Assembly: GCA_003342895.1 (NCBI GenBank)
Contig: PTFA01000394.1
Location: 372,001 to 436,000 of the forward strand
DNA from: Casuarius casuarius
Taxonomy: Eukaryota; Chordata; Aves; Casuariiformes; Casuariidae
Direction: 5' to 3'
Length of the DNA stretch: 64,000 nt
Each line of letters begins with the position of its first letter. Position 1 is the first letter of the stretch. Made by a program: the position numbers and the translations under genes. The notes under the pieces were generated by a model. It made no database searches. It was not told the origin of the DNA and worked only from the letters and a program-made list of their open reading frames with translations. Shown here piece after piece: positions 52,131-63,810 of this stretch.

Positions 52131-52235
52131 GTGCATTTTCATTATGAGAAACAGCCTGAAAATGCAAACGGTTTCTGTGTCAAAGAAAAACTGCAAGAGG
52201 TTTGGGCAAACACATGGAATTTGCAGGTCAGGGAC
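52131..52235 (+). pseudogene. Nucleocapsid zinc-knuckle remnant
   Basis: A frame at 52,144 reads NCKRFGQTHGICRSG, which sits where the second CCHC knuckle of gypsy gag would be. The second Cys is Phe and the spacing before and after His is shortened. The preceding segment, in the adjacent frame, contains EKQPENANGF and may be the first knuckle. These knuckles normally bind the element's RNA; this one could not coordinate zinc normally. Confidence 0.5.
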
Positions 52236-52859
52236 AAATCAAAACCTCTGGAAAAATACCACAGGAAAATTTATATTCATCAGCATGTATGGGCTAATAT
52301 GGAGCCCAAGGAGAGTATTAGTGTGATTCTTTAACTGTCTAGTTTTTAAGATATTTTTATGGTGGGGTTTCCTAGAAGAAGCAAAACAGAATATAAAGTC
52401 TCCTGTGGAGCTTGGTATTTCCATGGTTTCAGAGCTTGCTTATCACAGACAATTCCAGAAAGTGAGAATTAAAAGAAATCTCAATACTTATAAAAGTATA
52501 TGGACAGAAAACCTTTTGCTCCCTTACATGCTTTCATGGTAGGGATGATACAGTATTTTACAATACTGCTTCCCTCTGTACTGGGCAGCAGCAGTGACGT
52601 GTTACCTCATAGGGATTCAGCTGGACTGGCACATTGTTATGTGTTTGGAGGGTTGCTTACAACACTTGTTAACTTCATCCCAAAACAGAAAATAGCTGAA
52701 TTTTTGGAAAAGGTCATATAAGGCTGTCAGGATGGAATTACAGTCTTAAAACATATGAAACAAAAATTGTTTTAGGTTTTGCAATGCCTAGATTTTGCAA
52801 TGTCAGTCTAGTATCTTTTATGGTTACAATCACAACTAGAGGCAAAATTTAGACATTTT
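52236..52859 (+). pseudogene. Unrecognised part of gypsy pol (protease interval)
   Basis: By position this should hold the aspartic protease and the start of reverse transcriptase. Only a weak NMEPKESISVIL near 52,300 hints at the protease active-site region, without a usable Asp-Thr-Gly. The 73-codon frame at 52,500-52,721 is not recognisable. Degradation or replacement by unrelated sequence are both possible. Confidence 0.3.
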
Positions 52860-53330
52860 CAGTCCTCTGGAATTATATGCAAGGTTAAGTGAAATGAATG
52901 GAGAACTCCCTGGAGTGTCAGTAATGAAAATAGGTATAAGCTCTCTAGATCTAGGCAATTTAGAGATTACATTAACTCAGTGAGGCATCCAAATCTCCAT
53001 CCTTTTCCTAGAATAAAGACTGCATCTACTTTATTAGGTGGCAGATGCACTTCCTCAAGATCAACCTTGCTGAAACCTATCTGGAAGTTAAAGTATGATA
53101 AAAAGGGATATATTTACTAATATAGACACTAGTTATCTTGAGCTTACAGATTAACAAATGGAACAGAACTTGCATCTGGTATTTGATAGCGATCTATAGA
53201 AAGAGTATTTTGGGACATTGCTGGTACTCATTGTCAATGGGACAATATAACAATCGCAGCACCTACTGTTAAAATCCATTTGCAAAATCTTTGAAAGATT
53301 TTTCAAAGCTTGTTCTGATGTGGTATTATA
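52860..53330 (+). pseudogene. Reverse transcriptase remnant of gypsy element
   Basis: Ordered motifs of a Ty3/gypsy reverse transcriptase are visible. They are EWRTPW (52,896), FRDY (52,959), PRIKTASTLLGG (about 53,008-53,043), FLKINLAETYLEVKV (53,051-53,095), SIERVFWDI (about 53,190-53,220) and QWDNITIAAPT (53,235-53,267). The catalytic Asp of motif A is Asn (codon 53,063-53,065). The second Asp of the YxDD box is also Asn (53,244-53,246), and the Tyr position is Gln. Frameshifts separate the blocks. The enzyme normally copies element RNA into DNA; this copy cannot. Confidence 0.75.
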
Positions 53331-53429
53331 CCAAATAAGGAAGAATACTTAATTTTCCCAGGATTCATTCCCAAGCATATTGGGATAATAACATTATTAC
53401 TACTACTGTATCTTCCATAAATCTTAAGA

Positions 53430-53724
53430 AAGATATGATTGTTCAAGAAGCATGGTTTTTGCTGCAATAGATACTCATCCTAAATGGTCTGAAGCATTCT
53501 GCCTGAGTTCAGCTAGTTCAGAACCAGAAGCAGAAGTGTTAAAACTGTCATTAAAAGCTCCCGAACAGATTACAAGTGACAATGAAACTCAGTTCACATC
53601 CGAAGTTTCAACTATTGTCATAATAAATGGTATTAAACATCTCGCATTAGCTCCTTGCCAGATTCCCAGAAATAGATTAGTAGTAAGATTTGATCAGACA
53701 CTCAATGAAATGACTATGCTGTGA
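53430..53724 (+). pseudogene. Integrase core remnant of gypsy element
   Basis: A 90-codon open frame (53,452-53,721) carries IDTHPKWSEAF, EQITSDNETQFTS, NGIKH and APCQIPRNRLVVRF, in the order of a gypsy integrase core. The second catalytic Asp (53,578-53,580) is retained. The catalytic Glu expected 35 residues later is Val (53,683-53,685). The first catalytic Asp lies in an upstream segment that is not clearly recognisable, although PRIHSQAYW near 53,357 may be its remnant. Integrase inserts the DNA copy into the host genome; this one is disabled. Confidence 0.8.
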
Positions 53725-54270
53725 TCCCAAATAAATTTAGCCCACAACACAAGATTACATTTGTTTAACTGATTATAAAACTGCATCCCACGCTATTATA
53801 AATCACACCTCAAACGATGCTGTTTGAAGAATGTTTGGCCTTGTTTGTTACAGCCTGATTGACTGAAGGATTCTCCCAAACAAAAAGAGTTTTTTCAGTT
53901 TATATTAAATGGGAGGATAACCCATAACTAGTTGTTCTTGATTTCAAAAGGGAGAATAATGACAAATCAGCACAAGTAGCCACACTGGACTGTGCAGTCA
54001 GCTAGAAAAAATAAATAAATCTCAGGGTGTAGTTTCACATTACCCCTAATCTAGTGTAACTGAGGGCTGCTTCCCAAAAAGGAAGTTCTGCTTGCCCACA
54101 CCTGGCCTTTCTCTCCCACTGCTTTTCTTGCAGGGGATCTAATTAACGATCAGGCAGCCAACAAAGTGAGTTGGTTCAGCTCACAGATCTGACAGAAGTC
54201 CCCAGAAAAAAAAAGAATCGTTTTCCAGCAGATCAACAAACTGAACAGATACACCTCAAAGGCTTGTGAT
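53725..54270 (+). pseudogene. Decayed 3' part of gypsy pol
   Basis: Just after the integrase core, TASHAIINHTS (about 53,780-53,815) followed in a neighbouring frame by QTMLFEECL (about 53,810-53,840) matches the region that follows the core in gypsy elements. Further on only a basic KKKNRFPAD near 54,210 hints at the pol tail. Stops interrupt every frame. The 3' LTR should follow but was not recognised. Confidence 0.5.
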
Positions 54271-54521
54271 CACTAGACTCAGTGCAAAGAAAGGGAATAT
54301 GTCTCCTTTCGGCAGCAGCCCAATATTATAATCGATTAAGAGTAGTGTTAAACCACACTTCCAATTTGAGACCACTGAAACATCATAACAGAACTCTGTA
54401 TGGATTATGCTTAGTCATCTGCCTTGTAGAGACACCACTAAAAATAGCACATAAAATATGTGAACCACCTTTCATGAACAAATTCTGGAAGAGGTTCTGT
54501 AGGCAGGTTGTCTGATGAAAA

Positions 54522-54564
54522 AGCCAACAATCTAGCCACAGAGGGAAACTTGTGATTGTTGGCT
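54522..54564. repeat. Perfect 11-bp inverted repeat
   Basis: AGCCAACAATC (54,522-54,532) pairs perfectly with GATTGTTGGCT (54,554-54,564) over a 21-base loop. It lies about 250 bp past the last recognisable gypsy pol sequence. It may be part of the element's 3' non-coding region or unrelated. Confidence 0.85.
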
Positions 54565-54599
54565 CTGTTGGTATTTCTAAGGAGATACAGTTAACAGTG

Positions 54600-57500
54600 C
54601 TGCTTCAGAAAGACTACTCCTATAGCCACAAAATGTAATGCAAAAGGGCAGTAATATACTCATTAGTAACATGCTGTATAATACTGTCTGAAGTTTTGCT
54701 AGACATCCTTTAGTAAATGTGAGCATATCTTTTTACACAAATAGGGAATATTGTGTGAGGTACAGCAATCAGATAATAACCCTTGAAAGAATGGGTAGGT
54801 CCACTACAGGATTTCTCTGTTGCGTGTTAAAGCCATAAAAATTGTCCAGGAACAGCAACACACACAGGTAGCTAGGCCTTGAATATTTATTCACAGCCAA
54901 TAAACATGTTTAGTTAGATTCTAGCTATACCTCTGTGGTTTTCTTACATTTCTAGTTTTGCACAGACACTAAAATACTACAATCTATCATGTTTCACTTT
55001 CTAAATATTTTTTTAATGTTCATCTGTTGGAAAGAGAAAAAAGCCATGAACTCTGCTCCTGACAACAAATTGGGAACTAAGTCTCAGCTAGTACACACAC
55101 CAGGAAAGGCAGCAGCTTTCCTCATGGCCTGACCATTAATTCACACCCTCCTGAAAGCTCACTGCCATAAAAGGTGGTGGTGTTTAAGGAGGCTCCATCA
55201 CTGAACCAGATTGTTTTACTGTGCTAAAGGGTTGGTTACTATGGAGATAATATAGCTTTCCTTATTATGAGTAATGCTAAAAAAGGCCTCCCTTAATGGG
55301 AGGGATACAGGAAGCATGAAATACTTAGAAAGCCAAAGTATCTGGATTGTTTTAAAAGTAGAGTAAAATGGTTGAGATGCTGGACATACATGAAAAATGG
55401 ATATTAGCCTATGAATTGTTCTGTTTTTCACTTTGTATTTGAGAAGCAAATTCTTCATGAAACCCTAAATTTTCTGTTTGCCTCTTCAGATCTTTACACC
55501 TACAACTCCTCAGGGTAATCCTTGTTCACTCCATTGATAAAACAATCTTGCACAGCAAACAAACAAATACACACCTTATCTCAGTCTAACTTCTCTTAAG
55601 CCCTCCTATTTGCAGCATGGTCTGTATTTAGATGTCTCCAAGAAGGTGTCCAAAGCAGAAACTGGAAATCAAATGGCATATATAATATGCTTTTTGCTGT
55701 TGCATGACATCACCCAGTGCTCTGATGGTGTCAGCTTTAAAATTATTGATGTCAGAATCAAATTTGATGCAACTTTTTCCCCCTTTTACATGACAAAGAG
55801 CTGCAAAGATTTTAAAATCATAGTGGTTGCTTATGGAAGTTTTGATTTAAAAACATTTAAAAATCATGATGTTTTTTGTCAACCAGACATATGCACCTCT
55901 ATCTATTTCAGATGAGCAGAGTTAATCTGGCTTTGAGCTTTATACATTAGAGAGAAAACATACTGTAATTTCTGTGCTTCTAACTTCTGGCCTCTTGATT
56001 TTGTCCAGGAGCATCAGCCATGGAGAGACTAACTTTAAATTAAGTTTCCAAAGACAGTCTGTGAAAGGCACCTGCAGATTCTGTTCCTTTTCCCAGACAG
56101 TCTTAGTTTGGCCAGGTGAGAAAGCCAAAGCTGTGAATGGTTTTGGCAGTCACAGGCTTTCTAGAATAGAAACCAACATTTAGCTATTGCAGAAAAGTGC
56201 TCTGGGATGGAACGTGTCTTTTTAAAGTAATCCACTTGAACAAAAATGTATTGAATGAACTATAGTCAAAAGCATTTAACAAAGCACCTGATTACTAAAG
56301 TACCAGGAAAAGACAAATAGGCTAAATGACCTGCAATTAAAAACAAAATAATTCAGGTTTTGATTGATAGACTAACTAGTTGAAGCTATAAAGCCAGATA
56401 CAATAGTTTGACCATGCTTCTTTAATGTATTTAACTATTGGGTTAACATTTAATGACCATAGCCTCACAACCAGAATCTTCTGTATTAAAAAGACCATAC
56501 CATCTCTTTTTAAGCAGAACTTTCCACTGATATAAGTGTTCCAGAATGGATGGAACAAACAATATGTTTAATGAACTTTAAATCCTGCCACTATTTCTGA
56601 AGAAAGCTGAGGCTTGGAATTCCTGTATGCATTGTGCTTCCCTCTAGCTTTAATCATAATTGAAATGGTAAGTAAGCAATCTCTGAGTTCATGACTAAAT
56701 AATTTGTTTTCAGCAATCCATAGCTACTGCTATATCCTACAGGAGAGGTGGCAAGAGATGCATCAATTTTGCTGGTTGCTGAGGAAAGCAGAGGAAGAGA
56801 CCAATTTCTCAGATAGTCTTCAACTTCAAGTTTCTTACGGTGTTAGATCTTTAAAAAGAAACCCAAAAAGCACTCCAAGAATATAGATAATTTCCAAAAC
56901 ACAGTAACATAAAGTGCTTTTCTCAAATATTTCCTCTGACAGTTTACTCCGGTTACTCTTCCTATGCCCTCCCCCCAGGAATCCCTGGTTACGAGACTAC
57001 TGTCAACAGAGAAAAAGGAACAAAGCCATACTTCTATCATTCCCTTTCATTAAATATCAGACCCAGACATTTGTCTACTGAAAAGAATCCTATCATAACC
57101 AGACATATCTGAAACACCTCTGTGCTAATGGGGTATAGGGCACTATATCCAGAGTGACTGACAGATGCCTGTCAAGTGAGCTGTCAAGTTAAGCTCTTCC
57201 ATTCACTGTGGATACCTGGTCAGGGTGCCCCACACCTCCTGCCAGTTCAAATGTCCATACTCCCTTCCCACAGCATAGACTTGGTGGCTGTCAAATACAC
57301 AGATCTTATCATGATAAAAAGAGAGTAGAAAGGAGAACCGCAATGTAAAGAGTGGAACGCTAAGTCTTGCGTTTTCCTTTATTATGTCTAATCTAATGTA
57401 CGCTACTTTTACTGAGCAATGAAACTGATTTAAAAAGTTAGAAATAGTTTACTCTAGTTTACACATTAGTTAGAAATAGTTTACTCTCTGCTATTGCAGC

Positions 57501-59794
57501 ATTTAGCTGAGCTACCCAGACAGAGAAGTGTATCCTCACTCAAGGACAGCATGCACTGATGGAAAAGAAACATGGCGGCCGAATCTCAGTAAAACCCGAG
57601 TAAGAACAGAGTAACTCTGAAGAGTTCAGACTGGCATATCTGTGATTACACTTATGTAAGCAAAAACACTCTGGCTTACTGACATTCACAGAATGGTAAC
57701 TTCTTACTTCTTGCTCCTTGTAACCCATTACCACATAGAAGTCATATGCTTTATGACTTCAGTTACAAAATCTGTTTTTCTTCTCAATGCACCTCAGATA
57801 TTTGTCTTCATAAAGCACTGCTAGCTTACAGGGGAAGGGAAAGGCTTCCCAGATAACATGTGAAACCTATGAGAAGCTAAAAGCAATATTAATTGAAACA
57901 CTGAGAAAAATTTTAATGGAACAATTGAAGCTCTGGTGTCTCTCTCATTTCAGAGAATTCTTCTGACCACTAGTTACACCCATGAAGTTTGCCACCAATG
58001 GTCAAAACTGTCCTAGCGATATCATTCAGTATTGTTTGCAATGCTCTCTAGAATACCTGTAGTTAGAAATCTGCAATTACTATTCATGTCATCAGTGATC
58101 TGAAGGTACCTATTTCTATTAAATTTAATGGGCTTGAGAAGCTGGGTCTGTACATTTAGCAAAGACCACAGAAACATGTTATATATCCTATTTCAGCTGA
58201 CCTTTATGCTTTTTAATGTCATAGTTCACATTAAGAAACTCTTCATATCTGTGGTAATACAATAAACCAGATGACTACTTTTTTGTCAGGTACTCAAGAC
58301 TTTCTCAATTCTGCACATCTCACTATTTTTTCCTCTCCAAATCTTTGCACTGGAAAATATGTTAAGCTGGTTTGTAAACTCTCCTGCCAATTTAGCCATG
58401 CTCCAGTAAGAATTAAAAAAGTCTTGCACAAGATATGGCGGGCAAGCAGCTTGTCAAAGTAGACAAGCAGTAGACTAGAAACTGAGTTTAAAATAATCAA
58501 AAACTAAAGAACACAAGAAGCTGAAGACACTAACAGGGAAACGGTTATTCACTATGGCAAAGTCTTTTCTAACTCCTATTTGAAAATATGCATCTTTGAT
58601 ATTTTCCATAAAGTCTAGCACTGTTGAACAGACTATTTAAGTTCCCTGCAGATAACAAAGGTGGAAACATGAACCCTGAGCTGAAAATTTTGTAGTTGGT
58701 GGTGGTCTCTTCTAAACTGCAGCCTTCAATTGTGGAAGCTTTGAGGACAAGGGATAATATAGACAGTCACTCTTATTATAGATGTCTGGTGGAAAAGATA
58801 GTGAAAGGATCAAGGCCGGTTAATATCCAGGATATTCCTTTGGGAATACCTTTACAAATGATGGGTTACCATCCCCTTTTTCCCATTACCAGAATAGTGT
58901 TTTATGAAATTAAAATGGATTTCTGAATGCACTCTATGGCATGAAGTACCTTCTCCCTCTTTGGGAAAAGGGGAAGAAAAGGAGAAGGGAAGAGGTCTGA
59001 CTTGTGTCCTCATAACTTTTATTATTTACAGGAGTACATGAACTTTAAGGCATGCCGCAGCTTTTGTCTCTTGCAGTTTATGGCTCATTTGAAACAAAAA
59101 ATACAAATTTGAAAGCTGATAATGATTTTGTCAGAATGAGAATTAATTGTATTTTTTCCTAAACTTAAAACATTATTTTCAAAAATTCAGTTTCGTTTCA
59201 TTTTTTTTCTTCTTTTTGTGTAATATAACGTTTGTTTAAATTTTGCACTGTGGACTACAATTGTGGCAATATATTTAAGTGACCGGAAGTAACAGTTGCT
59301 TCTGGCAACATTGATCAAAACATCCAAGGACAGTTAAACTTTTGGTTTTACCACTTATGCTAATCATCAGTTTTAAAGAGTCTAAAGATTTAGTGGTACT
59401 TTTTGTGAATCTTACTATCTTGACTTCGACTATGCGTAGCAGTGTCACTTTACTTAGTCTAGCACAAGAAACATGAATGTTGGAAAAGTTTTCTTGACGG
59501 TTAAACAGTCAAAGGTGCCAAATTACTGAGATAAATGAACCTGTGTATAATTTTATGCTTGAAATGTATACCCTCTTACTTAAGTTCTCTAGTAAGCTCC
59601 AAACCAAGATATATTTATGCACCCGGTATGGGAATTGTTAGCTTTTGCTCAGGGGCATTCTGTAATTCTACCATTGACTCTGCTGTTTCACCCATCTTTC
59701 TGGACTGAGCATTTTAAAGGCACCTGTCATCATGGGTGTAGCATCTGGTGCATACCATCTGGGATACCTAGTCTGCAATGGTGGATGATCATGA
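54600..59794. other. Non-coding stretch, no gene seen
   Basis: AT-rich DNA. The 101-codon frame at 55,610-55,915 and the 76-codon frame at 58,696-58,926 have no recognisable product. The first few hundred bases could include undetected retrotransposon 3' sequence. No RNA gene or promoter seen. Confidence 0.5.
57437..57487 (+). repeat. 19-bp direct repeat, 32-bp period
   Basis: GTTAGAAATAGTTTACTCT occurs perfectly at 57,437-57,455 and again at 57,469-57,487. It suggests a recent local tandem duplication, or a target-site-like duplication around a 13-bp spacer. Confidence 0.9.
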
Positions 59795-59970
59795 GCCTTA
59801 ATTAAACACATTTTATCTACCTCACAGGGATGTCGTGAGTGATGAATTGTAGTGGTAATGTAGATCACTTCCATACACAATGTACACAGACTCCCTCATG
59901 GGGTCTGCAAGGCATTTGGAAAGCTTCTCAAACACAAATGATATGCTCGTACAAAGTAGTGTTAGGAACT
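59795..59970 (+). mobile_element. MIR-type SINE remnant
   Basis: TCTACCTCACAGGGATGTCG matches the middle of a MIR, where a 'cctcacagggttgttgtgag' motif is typical. GGAAAGCTTCTCAAAC further on sits where the 'aaagcgctttgag' motif is expected, and the segment ends near CAAAGTAGTGTTAGG. The 5' part and tail are not clear. Old and inactive. Confidence 0.55.
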
Positions 59971-62900
59971 CCACAGCACCCTTTTCTTCCAGTTGCCCTG
60001 ATCTTAGCTCTCCATACTCTTCTTTTTCTTCCATTTTTCCTGCATCTTTCAATTTCTCTGTAGCAATATAATTTACAAATCCCGCTAGGAGTTTGTATAT
60101 ATTGCATATTCAAGCAAACTGCAGCACTTTTATAATGACTGTACAGTATTCACTGCAAAGAATTGCAATCCATTGGCAAAATTTCAGCCAATGCTGAGAA
60201 AGGAATATACATTAGGGTCTTCTAACACAAAGTAACTGGAAAGCGTAAACTATTTTAAAAACAGGCTACTTACAGATTAAATGCCAAGGGAGATAAATTT
60301 CACATAAGGAAAAGGGTAATACAACATCTTCTGAACTGTTTAGAGAGAAAGATTTCCTACAAACCAGACCAGAAGTGACAAAAGCATGTATTCATAATTA
60401 GTACAAGATTTAGTAAGTTGACTTGGACAGACTACGTATTACCTATTTTAAAACATTTAGGGCAACTAGGGCCCTTGTAAAAGGTTTAGCATGAAAAAAA
60501 TAACAGTGCAAAGACAAACCAAAAGAAAAAAAAGTGAAGTGAAGCCCACATATGCCATGAGAGGAAAATAAAAATATATGTATTCAGGGGTGCTAGTGAA
60601 AAGAATAAAAACTGCAAGACATTGATTATAGTATAAGGTAGAACTACAAAAACATTTGTGTCTCAGTTCTACCTCCCAGCAGTTAGCAGTGAAGCAAAGA
60701 CCTGGATGCTTACACAGATTACTACAAAATAGAAGCTCTTAGATACACAAAGAAACATACATGCTTCATGCTTGTTGTTTCAAAGGAAAAGATGCTGAAG
60801 GAATAGTGAAATGTTGGATACTATTAGGATGATAAGAACTAAGTGGTTCTAAGTAAGGTACCAACCAAGTCATCACCGTTAGGAGGACTGGGATACTAGT
60901 ATAAAAGAATATTAAACAGCTAGGAAGGGCAATCAGTTCCTTATATCACCAGATGAGAAGGGCATGTGATACTGGCTACATTTGTACTAGTAAATAAAAT
61001 TGGTCGTGGACTTTTCTTTGGCATGACCTTAACATTAAATTCTCTTACACTTTAAAGTGTGGTGGCCACATCCAGACTGGTTGGGAATGGTCCCCTGTAA
61101 GTACTAGCCTTTGAGCCATAGCTATGTATTGTCTGGGAAGAGAGCTGGTGAGTCTGGATCAAAAAGATGCCCCACACTCTCCTAACAAGCCCATAGCATA
61201 GATCAATGAGAGCCAGAGTTCATTCTTGTTTCCAAGTTCTTTTAGTGTACTAGTACAAGTAGAGCCAATCTGAGAAGGACTAGGCTAGTAAAATGCTAGC
61301 TAAATATACCTTCCTTAATTAAATGTTTGAATCTTCATGGAGAGTGCTCTGCTGCAGCATTATGCCAACCCAAGCATTAGTTAGGTGAGAAGTTTACAAG
61401 GCATTTTTCTTCTTGGAAAAATTAGAAAAGTGATCTACACCTAACATCTTCAACACTTCCTCTGTATTAGCATGGAGGAAGAGAGAGAGAGCTGATGTAG
61501 GAAGTACTTCTGCCAGCATTATGCACACAGTGGAGACCTCAGAGAAAAGGTCTTCCTCCTTAGCCATGTCTCTCTTTGCTCAGTCTGTTTTGCATTGCAA
61601 GAGCAGCACAACATGAACGAATTACAGCATTCAGACTGAAATTCTTAGTTTAGCCTGATTCTCGAAATACTTCTTTTTATTTAATAAAGTACAAAACACA
61701 CATAGACATTTTTCTAGTTCCTCTAAGAAGGGTTAGTGACTTTGTCCTTTTAAGAAAACTTTGAGATCATTAGATGATAAATGCTCTAATTCTCAAGACA
61801 GTTTTTTTGCAATACACAACATGTATTCACAAATAGCTCTTTGTCTGAACTATTTTCCCAGGATTCTAGAATATCCTGATAAAACCAGCACAGAAATAAC
61901 TACTCTAACTGAAAGGAAGAAAAGAAGCTAATATAAGTGGGTCTATCTGGTCTTGGCATCAGTTGTCTGCAATATCCTATTTCAAAAACAGACAATTCCA
62001 AGCCCTTTATCTTGTTTATTATTTCTGACTATCAAATATATGACCCAACATTTAATTAGTATTGATTATTCTGTTCTTCAAATACAAACATAAGCAAAGC
62101 ATTCCTTTCTAATTATTGTTGTTCTTTCTTATTGCAAAAATGGAAAATCATCTGATTAAAACAGTTTTTCAAAACCTTTAGGCTTCTTTCTAATATGTTT
62201 GTTTCTTCTTAGCATGCCTTGTTTTTCCCATGCAATACACTACATAATGACCAACCCTAACATGCTGAGGAGAGGAATCTTAGATGAGATGAAATAAACA
62301 ATAAAAGCTGTACTGAGTATTTAAGAATCCATAGCAATGGTAACCATGCGCAAATGTATAAAGCATTGATCAAGATTTCCTCTCCGTTAGCACGATACAA
62401 ACATCATGGTCATCTGATTTAATAATCCTTCCATGTTTAACTAAGCATTTCACATTTTTATTGTTTCCAAAATTTTCTTTCCAGTTTGAACTTGCAACAT
62501 GTATGTGTGTAGGCCAGAAGTGCAATATACTTGCTGAAAACATACCAGTCTAATCATTTATTAAAACAAACTTTCGTAAAACGATCATTCATACAAAACC
62601 TGAGGAAACACTAATGGCCATTCAAAATGGATGGGAGGCATTTTACCTGGAACATAAAATACATGGACTCAAACAACCCTGGATGAAGTTTAATCTCTGT
62701 TTGTGAACAAGCAAAGATTTGATTGAATTTTGTCAAAGCTGGATGTGAATATTTTTGCCCTGGCTGGATACTTGTAAACATTTTCTGCATGGCTCTCCAC
62801 TAATGCATTTCAAGTTCAAATCTGGAAAAGGTCATATGATATTTTCCAATATAACAGCTGACGGAAAAACCCATACTCAAGTGCAAAACAAAAATTAGTT

Positions 62901-63290
62901 TCAACTTTGCCAATTGCTTTGTAGTAACCTTGACAAGAGAAGACAAGAAAAGTAAGTTGACTAAATGTCTCAAACTGCAGGAACTGTGAACTCATGAATT
63001 CTAGTTGCCCAGAAATATTCACAAGTCCTTATTGAAACAGAATAGGGACATTTGAGCACACAAGCATAGATGAGTAATCAGACTATTTACATAGATTTCT
63101 TCTGTATATTTTTTCAGCCAGTCAGAATTTTTTAATGTATGGCTTAGCTTTTTAATTGCATTTTTAGTTTTTACTTTGATGTAAGCATGCTACTTTCATT
63201 AAAAAACAATCAGACCATTTTAATTTACTCTCTTAATTTTTCAGTTTGTTCACTGTGATCTGAAAAATTTCAAGTGTCTGATCCGATGAT
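59971..63290. other. Non-coding stretch, no gene seen
   Basis: AT-rich DNA with no coding similarity. A GC-richer segment at about 61,050-61,200 is unidentified. Several short frames are open on both strands and look like chance. Confidence 0.5.
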
Positions 63291-63302
63291 GTGAAGACTT
63301 AC

Positions 63303-63478
63303 CACAATTTCCATAATGTTCACTTGGTGCTGAAGGTGCTTGGAATTTCCTAGAATCAACTTCTCCTAGAATCATCTTCTCAGCAGGAGTCCTTGCCTTT
63401 TCTTGCTGATCTTTTCTATTTCTCCAAGATAGAGGTTTTTCCTTCTTTTGACTGAAGTTGAAATTGCTGCAACTCTTT
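63303..63478 (-). other. Candidate exon, host gene unknown
   Basis: Reading the minus strand, an open frame runs through SQKKEKPLSWRNRKDQQEK and VDSRKFQAPSAPSEHYGN to a donor site at 63,302-63,297 (AATTGTG then GTAAGT), which is close to consensus. The peptide is charged and non-repetitive, plausible as a disordered or coiled-coil region. The other two frames are closed. The upstream acceptor is weak: AG at 63,479-63,480 or one further in. A first exon beginning at the ATG at 63,519 is also possible. I do not recognise the protein. Confidence 0.33.
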
Positions 63479-63705
63479 CTGGCTTCCAAAATCAAAACTC
63501 TTTGCCTTACATAGAGCAATCTAGCATGTCAGCGCACTGGTGCACACAGGCTTCATCAGCTGATGCAGCAGAATTGTCAGCATTCTTCAGTGGGCTACTG
63601 ATGCCAAGCCAACAAAAAGAGCATGGAAAATTTTTATTTGTTTCAGTCTGCAGCTTTAATATTCAGTGTACTAACTGAATAGTATACAAAACAAACAAGA
63701 CCTAT

Positions 63706-63718
63706 GGGGGGAGGGGGG
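63706..63718 (+). repeat. G-rich run
   Basis: Two groups of six G separated by one A. Low-complexity sequence; possible G-quadruplex element only if other G runs join in. Confidence 0.8.
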
Positions 63719-63810
63719 ACAAAAGGTCCAGAAAAAAAAGAAAATAAAAAGATGGGGCAGACAAAAGAGAAGGCTATGAGGAACAGTACTATTATCTGAT
63801 AATTTCTTAT

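Larger units (their letters stand above)
51660..54270 (+). mobile_element. Decayed Ty3/gypsy-type LTR retrotransposon
   Basis: Remnants of gag, a nucleocapsid zinc knuckle, reverse transcriptase and integrase lie in the order and strand expected of a Ty3/gypsy (Metaviridae-like) element. Similarity is spread over several frames with stops, so nothing can be translated as a whole. The span is about 2.6 kb, well short of a full element. The RNase H, connection and integrase zinc-binding regions are missing between about 53,330 and 53,430. No LTRs or primer-binding site could be recognised, so the true outer edges may extend further. An endogenous retrovirus is less likely because the gag and integrase motifs look gypsy-like. 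The copy is certainly inactive. Confidence 0.8.

Noticed and set aside
54282..54515. 77-codon frame as a further retrotransposon protein
   Set aside because: It follows the pol remnant but shows no motif of envelope, integrase tail or any other element protein.
55610..55915. 101-codon plus-strand frame as a gene
   Set aside because: No recognisable domain, no promoter or splice context, and AT-driven composition.
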